The translations under genes and the position numbers were made by a program. Below, one piece after another: positions 43,871-52,558 of a DNA stretch of 64,000 nt (the stretch's first letter is position 1; each line of letters opens with the position of its first letter). This DNA is from Microbacterium ulmi (GTDB lineage: Bacteria > Actinomycetota > Actinomycetes > Actinomycetales > Microbacteriaceae). Under the pieces are notes generated by a model. The model did not search any database. It was given only the letters and a program-made list of their open reading frames with translations, and had not been told where the DNA came from. The DNA lies in contig NZ_JAAOZF010000001.1 of the NCBI RefSeq assembly GCF_011759705.1, positions 1,423,152 through 1,487,151 of the forward strand. The letters are read 5' to 3'.

Positions 43871-45160
43871 GTGCCCCTCCTCGACGCGACCCCCGAGGCC
43901 ATCGCCGCGGCGGCGCGGCGCGTCATGGCCCGCTGCGACGAGCTCGCTCGCGTCAGTGCGACGCCGGGCGCGATCCAGCGCGTGTACCTCTCGCCCGAGC
44001 ACGCCCGCGTCAACCGTCTCGCGGCGGAGTGGATGCGCGAGGTCGGCCTCACGACGAGACAGGATGCCGCGGGCAACCAGCTCGGCCGGCTCGACGTCGC
44101 GCGTGCCCCCGACTCCCGCTCCCTCCTGCTCGGCTCGCACCTGGACACCGTTCCCGACGCGGGTCGCTTCGACGGGATCGTCGGCGTGCTCATGGCCCTC
44201 GAGGTCGTGCGGCTGCTGCGCGTGCCGGTCGGCGACGGGTTCGCGTCGCCCTTTCCGTTCGCGCTCGAGGTGCTGGCCTTCTCCGACGAGGAGGGGACGC
44301 GGTTCGGCAAGGCCCTGCTCGGCTCGTCGGCCGTCGCCGGCACGTGGAACGACGAGTGGTGGGCGCTGGCCGATGCCGACGGCACGACGCTGCGCGAGGC
44401 GTTCCTCGACTTCGGCCTCGACCCGTCGCGCATCGGCGAGGCCGCGCGCCGGCCCGACGAGCTCGTCGGCTATCTCGAAGCGCACATCGAGCAAGGGCCC
44501 GAGCTCGACCGCGGCGGCGAGCCCCTCGCCGTCGTGTCGTCGATCGCGAGCGCGCGCCGATTCCAGCTCGTCGTCGAGGGCGAGGCGCGCCACGCGGGCG
44601 GCACGCCCTACGACATGCGCCGCGATGCGCTCCTCGGCGCGGCCGAGGCCGCCCTCGCGGTCGAGCGGATCAGCCGCGCCGAGCACCACATCGTCGGCAC
44701 GGTCGGTCAGCTGGAGGCGTTCCCCGGCGCCGTCAACATCGTGCCGGGCGAGGCACGGTTCAGCCTCGACCTCCGGGGCGAGTTCGACGGCGAGCGCGAC
44801 CGCGTGTGGGATGCCATCTCGCTGGAGCTCGATGCCGTCATGGGCCGCCGGGGCCTGCGCTGGAGCGCGCGCGAGGTGCACAGCGCCCCCGCCGTCATGT
44901 GCGCGCCGCTCCTGCGCGACGTCGTCGGAGAGGGCATCCGGTCGACCGCTCCCGGATCCGACGATCCGCCCGTCATCTTCAGCCGCGCGGGGCACGACGG
45001 CATGGCGATCGGGTCGATCACCGGCATCGGGATGCTGTTCCTGCGCAATCCCGACGGCATCAGCCATCACCCCGACGAGTTGGTGTCGACGGAAGACGTC
45101 GGCCTCGGCATCCGGGCCCTCGCGGAAGCCGTGCTGCAGCTCGCAGCCGACCGCGGTTAG
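43871..45160 (+). CDS. allC: Allantoate amidohydrolase
   Basis: A 429-residue M20/M28-type di-metal enzyme that converts allantoate to ureidoglycine, carbon dioxide and ammonia. Metal ligands are in LGSHLDTVPDAGRFDG, FSDEEGTRFG, EAHIEQGPEL and SHHPDELVS. GEARHAGGTPYDMRRDAL is the dimer-domain substrate segment. Carbamoylases of the same family are the alternative, but the operon fits AllC. GTG 43871 lies one base after the pucG stop. The final TAG overlaps the TAA of the convergent ABC permease as TTAG. Confidence 0.93.
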   Translation: MPLLDATPEAIAAAARRVMARCDELARVSATPGAIQRVYLSPEHARVNRLAAEWMREVGLTTRQDAAGNQLGRLDVARAPDSRSLLLGSHLDTVPDAGRFDGIVGVLMALEVVRLLRVPVGDGFASPFPFALEVLAFSDEEGTRFGKALLGSSAVAGTWNDEWWALADADGTTLREAFLDFGLDPSRIGEAARRPDELVGYLEAHIEQGPELDRGGEPLAVVSSIASARRFQLVVEGEARHAGGTPYDMRRDALLGAAEAALAVERISRAEHHIVGTVGQLEAFPGAVNIVPGEARFSLDLRGEFDGERDRVWDAISLELDAVMGRRGLRWSAREVHSAPAVMCAPLLRDVVGEGIRSTAPGSDDPPVIFSRAGHDGMAIGSITGIGMLFLRNPDGISHHPDELVSTEDVGLGIRALAEAVLQLAADRG

Positions 45161-46062
45161 CGCTGCGCCGTCGACATCCCCATCCGCACGAGCACGGCGT
45201 TCTCGACGACCTGCACGATGTTGTACAGCAGCAGCGTGATGAGGGTGATGAGGGCGATCGACGTCCACAGCTGCGCGAACTGCGCCTGCGCGTTGAACTT
45301 CAGGATCGATCCGCCGATGCCCTGACCCGTCGAGAGCCACTCCGCCAGCAGGGCGCCCGTGACGGCGCCGGGCACAGAGACGCGCGCCGCGGCGAACAGC
45401 GACGGACCGGCGCCGGGGATGCTGACCTTCCGCAGCGCCGTGAACCGGCCGCCGCCGAAGACGTGGACGACGTCGATGCTCTGCCTGCTCGCACGGCTCA
45501 GGCCGAACAGGATGCTCGCCAGCGCCGGGAACAGCACGACGATCGTTCCGATGACGGCGACCGAGGCGAGCGTGCCGCGACCCGTGATGAGGATGATGAC
45601 GGGTGCGATCGAGACGAGCGGGATCGTGCGCAACAGGAGCACGAGGGGCATGACGCCGGCCTCGACCGCCTTGGAGAGGCTGAACAGCACAGCCAGGATC
45701 ATCGCCGTGATCATGCCGAACACGAAGCCGATCGACGAGTCGAGCAGCGTCTGGGCGACGAGCGGCGCCATCTGCGCGCGGTGGGATGCGGCATCCGCTC
45801 CGGCGAACAGGTGGTTCCAGACGTCGACGGGCCCCTTCGCGACGTACGGCGAGATCCCGGTGAAGCTGACGATCGCCTGCCACAGCAGCAGCACGATCGC
45901 GAACGTGATGGCGGCGTTCCCGAGCGATCGTCGGAGGCTGCGGCCGAGCGCTCGACGGCGATCGGCCGTGAGCCGGGCCTGTGCGGCGGGATCGGCGGAG
46001 AGCGCGAGCCTGCCCGTGGCGGGCGCCGGGGGATTGGCGGTGTCGACGAGCTTCGCGGTCAT
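45157..46062 (-). CDS. NMT1-type ABC transporter permease (SsuC/TauC family)
   Basis: A 301-residue BPD-type inner membrane permease with about six hydrophobic segments. The coupling loop is in DVVHVFGGGRFTALRKVSIPGAGPSLFAAARV (conserved EAA-like region). A hydrophilic leader of about 45 residues precedes the first helix. It is last in the minus-strand operon of binding protein, ATPase and two permeases. ATG 46062 overlaps the stop of the previous permease. The stop overlaps that of allC. Confidence 0.87.
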   Translation of the reverse strand: MTAKLVDTANPPAPATGRLALSADPAAQARLTADRRRALGRSLRRSLGNAAITFAIVLLLWQAIVSFTGISPYVAKGPVDVWNHLFAGADAASHRAQMAPLVAQTLLDSSIGFVFGMITAMILAVLFSLSKAVEAGVMPLVLLLRTIPLVSIAPVIILITGRGTLASVAVIGTIVVLFPALASILFGLSRASRQSIDVVHVFGGGRFTALRKVSIPGAGPSLFAAARVSVPGAVTGALLAEWLSTGQGIGGSILKFNAQAQFAQLWTSIALITLITLLLYNIVQVVENAVLVRMGMSTAQR

Positions 46063-46865
46063 GAGGCGCTCCCCGACACCCACGGGGTCACGAACCGCAC
46101 GACGAGGCCGACGAGGCCGTACGCGACGAGCGCGAAGACGGCGCACAGCAGGAACACCGACCAGACGCCCGCGGCGTCGAGCTGGCCCTGGAGACGGATG
46201 AGGGTGGGACCGATGCCGGCCGTGATGGCCCCCAGGTACTCGCCGAGCACAGCGCCGAGGAAGGCCGTCGGCACGGCGATCTGCAGGGCGTTGAGGATGG
46301 CCGGCAGGGCCGCGATGAGACGCACCTTGCGCAGCTGCGTCCACGAGCTGCCGCCGAAGACCGTCACGACGTCCAGCGACGAGGCGTCGGCCGACTTGAG
46401 ACCGAGGATCGCCCCGACGACGGTCGTGAAGACGCAGACGAGCGCCGCGAGGAAGATAGCGGTCGCCGACGGGTCTCCCGGGCTCTTGGCGCCTCCGAGC
46501 ACGACGACCGAGATGCCTCCGACCGCCACGATCGGCAGGCAGTAGCTGACGACGGCGATCTGCGTCACGACGGTCTCGGTCTTCGGGAACACGAGCACGA
46601 AGGCGGCGAGCAGCAGCGCGATGCCGTTGCCCCAGAGGTAGCCGATGCCTGCCGCGGTGACGGTGGGCTGGAAGACGCCCCACGCGCCGGCGATGTTGCC
46701 GTCGACGAACAGCCACTGGAAGACGGCCCACGGGGAGGGCACGGGGGTGAAGGTCGTCCCGGCCTGCACCTGGAACGCGGTGAGGGAGAAGATCCACCAC
46801 GCGAGGACGAGGGCGATGGCTCCGATGAACCCCGCCGCCCACGTGGGGATCCGCACGCGGCGCAT
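46059..46865 (-). CDS. NMT1-type ABC transporter permease
   Basis: A 268-residue permease of the same family as its downstream neighbour, with about six hydrophobic segments. The EAA-type loop is SLDVVTVFGGSSWTQLRKV. Two different permeases suggest a heterodimeric channel, as against the single permease of most SsuC or TauC systems. It begins one base after the ATPase gene ends and overlaps the next gene. Confidence 0.87.
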   Translation of the reverse strand: MRRVRIPTWAAGFIGAIALVLAWWIFSLTAFQVQAGTTFTPVPSPWAVFQWLFVDGNIAGAWGVFQPTVTAAGIGYLWGNGIALLLAAFVLVFPKTETVVTQIAVVSYCLPIVAVGGISVVVLGGAKSPGDPSATAIFLAALVCVFTTVVGAILGLKSADASSLDVVTVFGGSSWTQLRKVRLIAALPAILNALQIAVPTAFLGAVLGEYLGAITAGIGPTLIRLQGQLDAAGVWSVFLLCAVFALVAYGLVGLVVRFVTPWVSGSAS

Positions 46866-47687
46866 CTACGCCTCCGCCTCTGCGCGGCCGTCCGACCCGA
46901 ACAGCAGCTCGGACGCGCGGTCGACGTAGGCGTGGAACTCGGGGGTGCGCATGAGGTCGGGGGTGCGGGGACGTGGGAGGTCGATCTCGATGATCTCCTT
47001 GACGCGACCGGGTCTGGGCGACATGACCGCGACGCGATCGGCGAGGAAGATCGCCTCGCTGATGCCGTGCGTGACCAGCAGCGTCGTCGCGGGCTTCTCG
47101 GTCCAGATGCGCAGGAGCTCGAGGTTGAGGTTCTGCCGCGTCATGTCGTCGAGTGCGCCGAAGGGCTCGTCCAGGAGCAGGACGGAGGGCTTGAGCACGA
47201 GCGCGCGGGCGATCGAGGCACGCTGTCGCATGCCTCCCGACAGCTGCGAGGGCTTGGCGCCCGCGAAGTCCTTGAGCCCGACGAGCGCGATCAGCTCGTC
47301 GACGTAGTCCTTGTCGACGGGTCTGCGCGCCACCTCGAACGGCAGCTCGATGTTCTTGCGGACGCTCCGCCACGGCAGGAGCGCGTGGTCCTGGAAGGCG
47401 ATGCCGAGCTCGCTGGCCGCGCGCAGCTGATCGGGCGACTCGCCGTCGACGAGGGCCGTCCCGGTGGTCGGGTGGTCGAGGGCGGCCAGGATGCGCAGGA
47501 TCGTGGACTTGCCGCACCCCGACGGTCCGAGGAGTGCGAGGAACGAGCCCTTCTCGGTGTGCAGGTCGGTGTCCTCGAGGGCGAGCAGCGACTTGCCGCC
47601 GCGCAGCGCGAACGACTTCGATACTCCGGTGATCTGGATGCCGGTGCCCGTGCGGGCACCGGCATCCACGTTCGTCGAGGTGGTCAT
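46866..47687 (-). CDS. NMT1-type ABC transporter ATPase
   Basis: A 273-residue ABC ATPase of the nitrate/sulfonate/taurine (SsuB/TauB) type. Walker A is GPSGCGKST, the Q-loop [13 protein letters not shown], the signature [15 protein letters not shown] and Walker [14 protein letters not shown]; the switch His is in [12 protein letters not shown] 47687 follows GTAGGGA. It is five bases after the binding-protein gene. Confidence 0.9.
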   Translation of the reverse strand: MTTSTNVDAGARTGTGIQITGVSKSFALRGGKSLLALEDTDLHTEKGSFLALLGPSGCGKSTILRILAALDHPTTGTALVDGESPDQLRAASELGIAFQDHALLPWRSVRKNIELPFEVARRPVDKDYVDELIALVGLKDFAGAKPSQLSGGMRQRASIARALVLKPSVLLLDEPFGALDDMTRQNLNLELLRIWTEKPATTLLVTHGISEAIFLADRVAVMSPRPGRVKEIIEIDLPRPRTPDLMRTPEFHAYVDRASELLFGSDGRAEAEA

Positions 47688-47692
47688 GATCC

Positions 47693-48808
47693 CTACGGGA
47701 GGTACGCCTTGAGCTCGGGGAACTCGTCGTAGATCTCGTCGATGATCGTCGTGTCGAACAGCTCGTCGGCCGTCAGATCCCAGCCCGACGCCTTGAGCGA
47801 CGCGAGCGTCTGCTTCTTGAGGTCGTCCGAGATCGTGAACAGGCCGTCCGACTCCGTCTCCTCGGTCGAGATGAGCAGCGCCTGCGCCGAGATCCCGGCA
47901 GCGACCTTGGCCGGATCGAGCTCGCCGAAGGTGAGGTCGCCCGCAGCGGCCGAGTCGTTGTAGTGCTTCGTCACGAGCGAGACGGTGTCGTCGATCGGCT
48001 TCGTGAAGGTGTCGGTCCACCCCTTGATCTCGGCGATCAGGAACGCCTTGACGAGCTCGGGGTTCTCGGCGAGGAACTGGTCGGTCACGGTGTACGTCTC
48101 GGCGACGTACGGCAGGCCGTTCTCCGCGTAGGCGAGGTTCGTGACGTCGAAGCCCGACATCTCGACCGTGATGGCCTCGTTCGTGAGGTAGGCCATGAAG
48201 CCGTCGACCTCGCCGTTGATGAGGGGGGTCGGGTCGAAGTCGACCGGCACGATCTCGAGCGAGCTCGGGTCGATGTCGTTGGCGGCCAGCAGCGCCGCGA
48301 ACACCGACGCGTTCGAGTCCTGCACGCCGATGCGCTTGCCGATCAGGTCTTGCGGCGTCTTGATGTCGGCACCGTCGGCGAGCGAGAGGATCGTGAAGGG
48401 GTTCTTCTGGAACGTCGCGCCGATGATCTTGAGGGGCGCGTCCTGCTCGGCGACCGCGGCGCCGACGGATGCCGCGTCGCTCAGCGCGACCTGCACGCTC
48501 CCCGAGAGGAGCTTGGCGACTCCCGTGTCGGGGCCGGCGACGCCGACGACGTTGCTGAACCCGGCCTCGTCGTAGTAGCCGTTCTCGTAGGCGTAGAACT
48601 CGCCCGCGAACTCCTCGTTCTTGATCCAGGAGTACTGCACGCTGATCTCGCCGAACGATGCCGCATCGCCGTCGGAAGCCCCGTCCGAAGCGGCGTCACC
48701 GCCTGACGAGCAGGCCGAGAGCGCGAGAGCGGCGGCGACGGCCAGGCCGGCGACTGCGAGAGATCGGGTGCGGCGCCGCGTGCGCGCCGGAGTGCTGTGT
48801 GATGCCAT
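47693..48808 (-). CDS. NMT1/THI5-like ABC transporter substrate-binding lipoprotein
   Basis: A 371-residue binding protein. The signal peptide ends in the lipobox LSAC at about residue 33, followed by a Gly/Ser/Asp linker. The mature part has the NMT1/THI5-like fold ([40 protein letters not shown]). Relatives bind pyrimidines, sulfonates or nitrate. Its place next to xanthine dehydrogenase and the allantoin genes suggests a purine-related ligand, but sequence does not prove it. ATG 48808 follows AAGGGGA. A GlnR-like box and -10 TAGCGT lie upstream. Confidence 0.87.
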   Translation of the reverse strand: MASHSTPARTRRRTRSLAVAGLAVAAALALSACSSGGDAASDGASDGDAASFGEISVQYSWIKNEEFAGEFYAYENGYYDEAGFSNVVGVAGPDTGVAKLLSGSVQVALSDAASVGAAVAEQDAPLKIIGATFQKNPFTILSLADGADIKTPQDLIGKRIGVQDSNASVFAALLAANDIDPSSLEIVPVDFDPTPLINGEVDGFMAYLTNEAITVEMSGFDVTNLAYAENGLPYVAETYTVTDQFLAENPELVKAFLIAEIKGWTDTFTKPIDDTVSLVTKHYNDSAAAGDLTFGELDPAKVAAGISAQALLISTEETESDGLFTISDDLKKQTLASLKASGWDLTADELFDTTIIDEIYDEFPELKAYLP

Positions 48809-48840
48809 CGGGTCCCCTTCAGATGGTTGTGATCGCACCG

Positions 48841-48894
48841 ACGCTAGTCCGCACGCATTTCGCCGACGCGGTCGGCGTGTTTCGAGGACGTGAC
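48841..48894 (-). promoter_or_regulatory. GlnR-like box and -10 of the NMT1-type ABC operon
   Basis: On the minus strand GTCAC (48894-48890), six bases, GAAAC (48883-48879) matches GTNAC-n6-GAAAC exactly. A -10-like TAGCGT (48846-48841) lies 33 bases downstream, which is a usual distance for an activator. The transcript would have a leader of about 26 bases with an AAGGGGA ribosome site. Confidence 0.6.
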
Positions 48895-48910
48895 AGGCCG
48901 GCGCAAGGCG

Positions 48911-51670
48911 TCAGCCGAGGCCTCGCGCGAGGCGCCACACACGCTCACGGGTGAAGGGCTGCTCGTAGGGACGAACCCCCAGGGCGCGCGCGATCGCGTT
49001 GCCGATCGCGGGTGCGACGGGATTGTAGGGCGACTCGCTCATCGACTTCGCTCCGAACGGTCCGAGCGAGTCGGATGTCTCGGCGAAGAGCACCTCGGTG
49101 TCGGGCACGTCCGCGAACTGCGGCACGCGGTACTGCCGGAAGACGGGGTTCGCGATGCTCCCGTCCTCTGCGGCGAGCACTTCTTCGTACAGCGCACTGC
49201 CGATGCCCTGCGCCGCCCCTCCCTCGACCTGCCCGCGGCACTGCGCGGGGTTGAGCACGACGCCCGCGTCGGCCGCCTGGACCGACTGGAGGATCCGCAC
49301 GGTCCCCGTCTCGGGATCGACCGCGACTCGCACGGCGTGGACGTTGAAGGCGAGCGAGCGCTGATCTCCGAACTCGCTGCCGTCGGTCGTGAGTCCCTCG
49401 GGCGAGAGCTCGTCCGGATCTGCGGCCGCCACGATCTCCCGCCACGACACCGTGCGCACAGGCGTCTGGACTCCGCCGCCGGCGAGCTCACCGGCATCCG
49501 GATCCGTCTGCGTCACGGCGGCCGCGATCTGCCGCATGCGGCGATGCAGGGCCAGGCAGGCCGCGTGCAGCGCCTTGCCCGCGACCGTGATGCCCGCCGA
49601 GGCGAAGGCGCCCGTGTCGTGCGACACGGCGTCCGTGTCGCCGTGTCGCAGCTCGAGCCGATCGAACCCCGCATCGAAGACGGATGCCGCGATCTGACGC
49701 AGCACCGTCGTCGTCCCGTTGCCGAACTCGGCCGTGCCCGCGTGCAGGAGGAAGGTCCCGTCGGGGCGCAGCGTCGCCGTCGTGTGGGCGATGTGGCCGA
49801 AGGGCGCCATCGTCGCGATCATGGCCGCGGCCATCCCCTCGCCGACGAGCCAGCCCTCCGGCGCGGTCGCCCCGTTCCCGCGACGCAGAGCGCCCTCGGC
49901 GAGATCGAGGCACTGATCGAACCCGTAGCTGCCCCACACCAGGTCGTGGTGGCCGGGGTCGTCGCCCACCACGACGGCGTTGCGGCGTCGCAGCTCGAAC
50001 GGGTCCATGCCGAGCCGCTCGGCGAGGAGGTCCATCGCAGACTCGACACCGAGGATCACCTGCCCGAGCCCGTAGCCGCGGAACGCGCCGGAGGGCACGT
50101 TGTTCGTGTAGACCGCCTCCGCGTCGATCCGCTTCGCGGGGAAGCGGTAGATCGCGGTCGACTCGGCGAGGGAGTGGAACAGGACGCCGCGCGAGTGGTT
50201 GCCGTACGCGCCCGCGTCGCTCAGCAGATCGATCTCCAGCGCCGTGAGGATGCCATCGTCCGTCGCGCCGAGCGTGACCGAGACCCGCATGGGATGCCTC
50301 ACGGCCGCGCGCTGGAACTCGTCCGTGCGCGAGAACTCGTACGCGACGGGTCTGCCCGTTCGCAGCACGGCGAGGGCGACGAGATCCTCCGTGAACATCT
50401 CCTGCTTGCCCCCGAAGCCCCCTCCGAGCCGCGCCGCGTGCACGCGGACACGATCGCGGGGGAGGTCGAACAGCCGTGCGAGCTCGTCGCGCGTGAGGAA
50501 CGGGACCTGCGTCGACGAGCGGATGACGAGCCGTCCGTCGTCGTCGAGCCAGCCGATCGAGCCGTGCGTCTCGAGCTGGGCGTGCGTCACGCGCTGCGTC
50601 TGCCACGTGCCGTGCACCCTGACGGGGCTCGCCGCGAGGGCGGCGTCGACGTCGCCCGTCTCGGTGTGCACCGCCGCGACGACGTTGCGATGCGCCTCGT
50701 GGACCCGGTCGGCGGGGGTGCGCTCGGCGTGCAGCAGCGGCGCCCCGGGGCGCCGCGCCGCCTCGGGGTCGAAGACGGCGGGGAGCGGCTCGTAGTCGAC
50801 CCGCACGAGTCGCCGAGCCGCGTCGGCGGCCTCCGTCGACTCGGCGACGACGGCGGCGACGCGCTGGCCGACGTGGCGGACGACGTCGTCGAGCAGGCGC
50901 GTGTCGTCCGGATCGTCCTCACGGTGCTCGTGCCGGCCGGTCGAGTACCGGCCGCGCGGCGCGTCGAGGTGCGTGTAGACCGCGACGACGCCCGGCACGG
51001 CCTCCGCCTCGGCCGTGTCGATGCCGACAATCCGAGCGTGCGCGTGCGGGCTCGTGACGACGCGCAGCACGAGAGCGCGGGCGGCGGGGTGGTCCGGCGG
51101 GAGGTCGAACGTGAAGGGCTCGCGTCCCTGCACGATCCGGCTCGCGGCCTCCGGTGCGACCGACCGGCCCACGCCGTGCGCGTTTCCGGTCGTCGGCTCC
51201 TGAGCGGGCCGCAGGGTCGGCCCCGTCTCCCGCACGGGGCCGAGCACCGACGCCGTGATCGCCTCGCGGATGGGGCGGTAGCCCGTGCAGCGGCACAGGT
51301 TGCCCTTCATCCGCCTGTCGAGGTCGGGCAGATCGCTCTCGCACAGCGTCGAGGCCGTCACGCTCATGCCGGGTGTGCAGAAGCCGCACTGGAAGCCGAA
51401 GCCCCCGGCGAGCGCCTCCTGCACGGGGTGGAGCTCGTCGCCGGGAGCGAGGCCCGCCGCCGTCGTGACGGATCGCCCGTCCGCGCGCACGGCCGGAACG
51501 ATGCACGAGTGCACGGGGGTGCCGTCGAGCAGGACGCTGCACGCTCCGCAGTCGCCGGCGTCGCAGCCCTTCTTGACCGCCGTGTGCCCCGTCTCGCGCA
51601 GAAGCGTCCGCAGGCACTGGCCGGGACGCGGCTGCGCGTGCACGTCCGAGCCGTCGACGACGAACCTCAC
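48911..51670 (-). CDS. Xanthine dehydrogenase: fused 2Fe-2S and molybdopterin subunit
   Basis: A 919-residue chain. Residues 1-150 bind two 2Fe-2S clusters (KKGCDAGDCGACSV, GFQCGFCTPGM, GNLCRCTGYRPI). The rest is the molybdenum-cofactor domain with GGGFGGKQEMFTED, GAFRGYGLGQVI and the catalytic Glu in GAKSMSESPYNPV. Bacterial xanthine dehydrogenases usually have the 2Fe-2S part alone or with FAD; here FAD is separate and 2Fe-2S is fused to Moco. It oxidises hypoxanthine and xanthine to urate, judging from the pathway around it. GTG 51670 overlaps the FAD gene stop. Confidence 0.88.
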   Translation of the reverse strand: MRFVVDGSDVHAQPRPGQCLRTLLRETGHTAVKKGCDAGDCGACSVLLDGTPVHSCIVPAVRADGRSVTTAAGLAPGDELHPVQEALAGGFGFQCGFCTPGMSVTASTLCESDLPDLDRRMKGNLCRCTGYRPIREAITASVLGPVRETGPTLRPAQEPTTGNAHGVGRSVAPEAASRIVQGREPFTFDLPPDHPAARALVLRVVTSPHAHARIVGIDTAEAEAVPGVVAVYTHLDAPRGRYSTGRHEHREDDPDDTRLLDDVVRHVGQRVAAVVAESTEAADAARRLVRVDYEPLPAVFDPEAARRPGAPLLHAERTPADRVHEAHRNVVAAVHTETGDVDAALAASPVRVHGTWQTQRVTHAQLETHGSIGWLDDDGRLVIRSSTQVPFLTRDELARLFDLPRDRVRVHAARLGGGFGGKQEMFTEDLVALAVLRTGRPVAYEFSRTDEFQRAAVRHPMRVSVTLGATDDGILTALEIDLLSDAGAYGNHSRGVLFHSLAESTAIYRFPAKRIDAEAVYTNNVPSGAFRGYGLGQVILGVESAMDLLAERLGMDPFELRRRNAVVVGDDPGHHDLVWGSYGFDQCLDLAEGALRRGNGATAPEGWLVGEGMAAAMIATMAPFGHIAHTTATLRPDGTFLLHAGTAEFGNGTTTVLRQIAASVFDAGFDRLELRHGDTDAVSHDTGAFASAGITVAGKALHAACLALHRRMRQIAAAVTQTDPDAGELAGGGVQTPVRTVSWREIVAAADPDELSPEGLTTDGSEFGDQRSLAFNVHAVRVAVDPETGTVRILQSVQAADAGVVLNPAQCRGQVEGGAAQGIGSALYEEVLAAEDGSIANPVFRQYRVPQFADVPDTEVLFAETSDSLGPFGAKSMSESPYNPVAPAIGNAIARALGVRPYEQPFTRERVWRLARGLG

Positions 51671-52500
51671 GGCCCCTCCCCCTCGAGGTCTGCGCGGATC
51701 CGCTCCGCGAGCACGATGCTGACCCCGCGACGCCAGTCGGACGAGCCGAGCGGGTCGGTGTAGTAGCCGGATGCCGCGCCCACCGCGCCGGAGAGGGTCG
51801 CGGCGTCGGGCAGCGCGGGGAAGCGCAGCACGGTCGGGGTGAGGGTCGCCGCCGTCACGGTGAACACCGCCGCGCCGTCGTCGTCGACGCGTCCCGTCAC
51901 GACAGACCCCGACCGACCGTGCTCTGCGAGGGCGATCCTGGCCAGGCGCGCCCGCGAGCGGAGGGCGTGCGCGGGCAGCTCGACGGCCCGCAGCACGTCT
52001 CCCGCGGCGAGACTGTTCGTGCCGTTGCCCGTGATGAGGTCGGCGACGGGCACGCGGCACGCGCCTCCGCCTGCGAACCACACGTCCGCGACACCATCGA
52101 GCGCGGCGCACAGCGACACCATGGCGGCGGCAGCGAACGAGCGGCAGACGTTGCCGCCCACGGTGGCGGTGTTCCAGATCTTGAACGAGGCGAGCAGTGC
52201 GTTCGCAGCCTGCGGGATGAGCGTCGTCGCCGTCCAGCGACGCGGGACCGCGGCATCCCCTCGCCCCTGTGCCCATGCCACGAGCTCGGCGATCGTGCAC
52301 GTCGCGGCGATGCGCACTCCCGCGGCGCTCACCTCGATCGGGGGCCAGCCGAGGCCTGTCAGGTCGACGAATCCCGTCGTGTGCGGCTGCGGCTCGCTCA
52401 TGAGCCACGTGCCGCCCGCGAGGAGCGCCTCGCCCGGTGCGAGGGCGAGGTCGTCGCGCGTGCGCGCGACCCGATACGACGTGATGGTGGTGATGTCCAC
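51667..52500 (-). CDS. Xanthine dehydrogenase FAD-binding subunit
   Basis: A 277-residue protein of the CoxM/XdhB type. The FAD-binding motifs are LLAGGTWLMSEP and the later TATVGGNVCRSFAAA. A C-terminal CO-dehydrogenase flavoprotein domain follows. It passes electrons from the 2Fe-2S clusters of the fused subunit to an acceptor. I chose GTG 52500; no good ribosome site is seen and GTG 52530 is an alternative. It lies between xdhC and the fused subunit. Confidence 0.85.
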   Translation of the reverse strand: MDITTITSYRVARTRDDLALAPGEALLAGGTWLMSEPQPHTTGFVDLTGLGWPPIEVSAAGVRIAATCTIAELVAWAQGRGDAAVPRRWTATTLIPQAANALLASFKIWNTATVGGNVCRSFAAAAMVSLCAALDGVADVWFAGGGACRVPVADLITGNGTNSLAAGDVLRAVELPAHALRSRARLARIALAEHGRSGSVVTGRVDDDGAAVFTVTAATLTPTVLRFPALPDAATLSGAVGAASGYYTDPLGSSDWRRGVSIVLAERIRADLEGEGP

Positions 52501-52558
52501 GGCGCTGCCTAGAGCTGGACCGCCGGGCACGCCCGGAGGCGCCTGATGCGGTTCGCGC

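Noticed and set aside
48890..51763. 957-residue open frame on the plus strand over xanthine dehydrogenase
   Set aside because: Antisense shadow of a recognised gene; composition dominated by Arg, Glu, His and Val with no motif.
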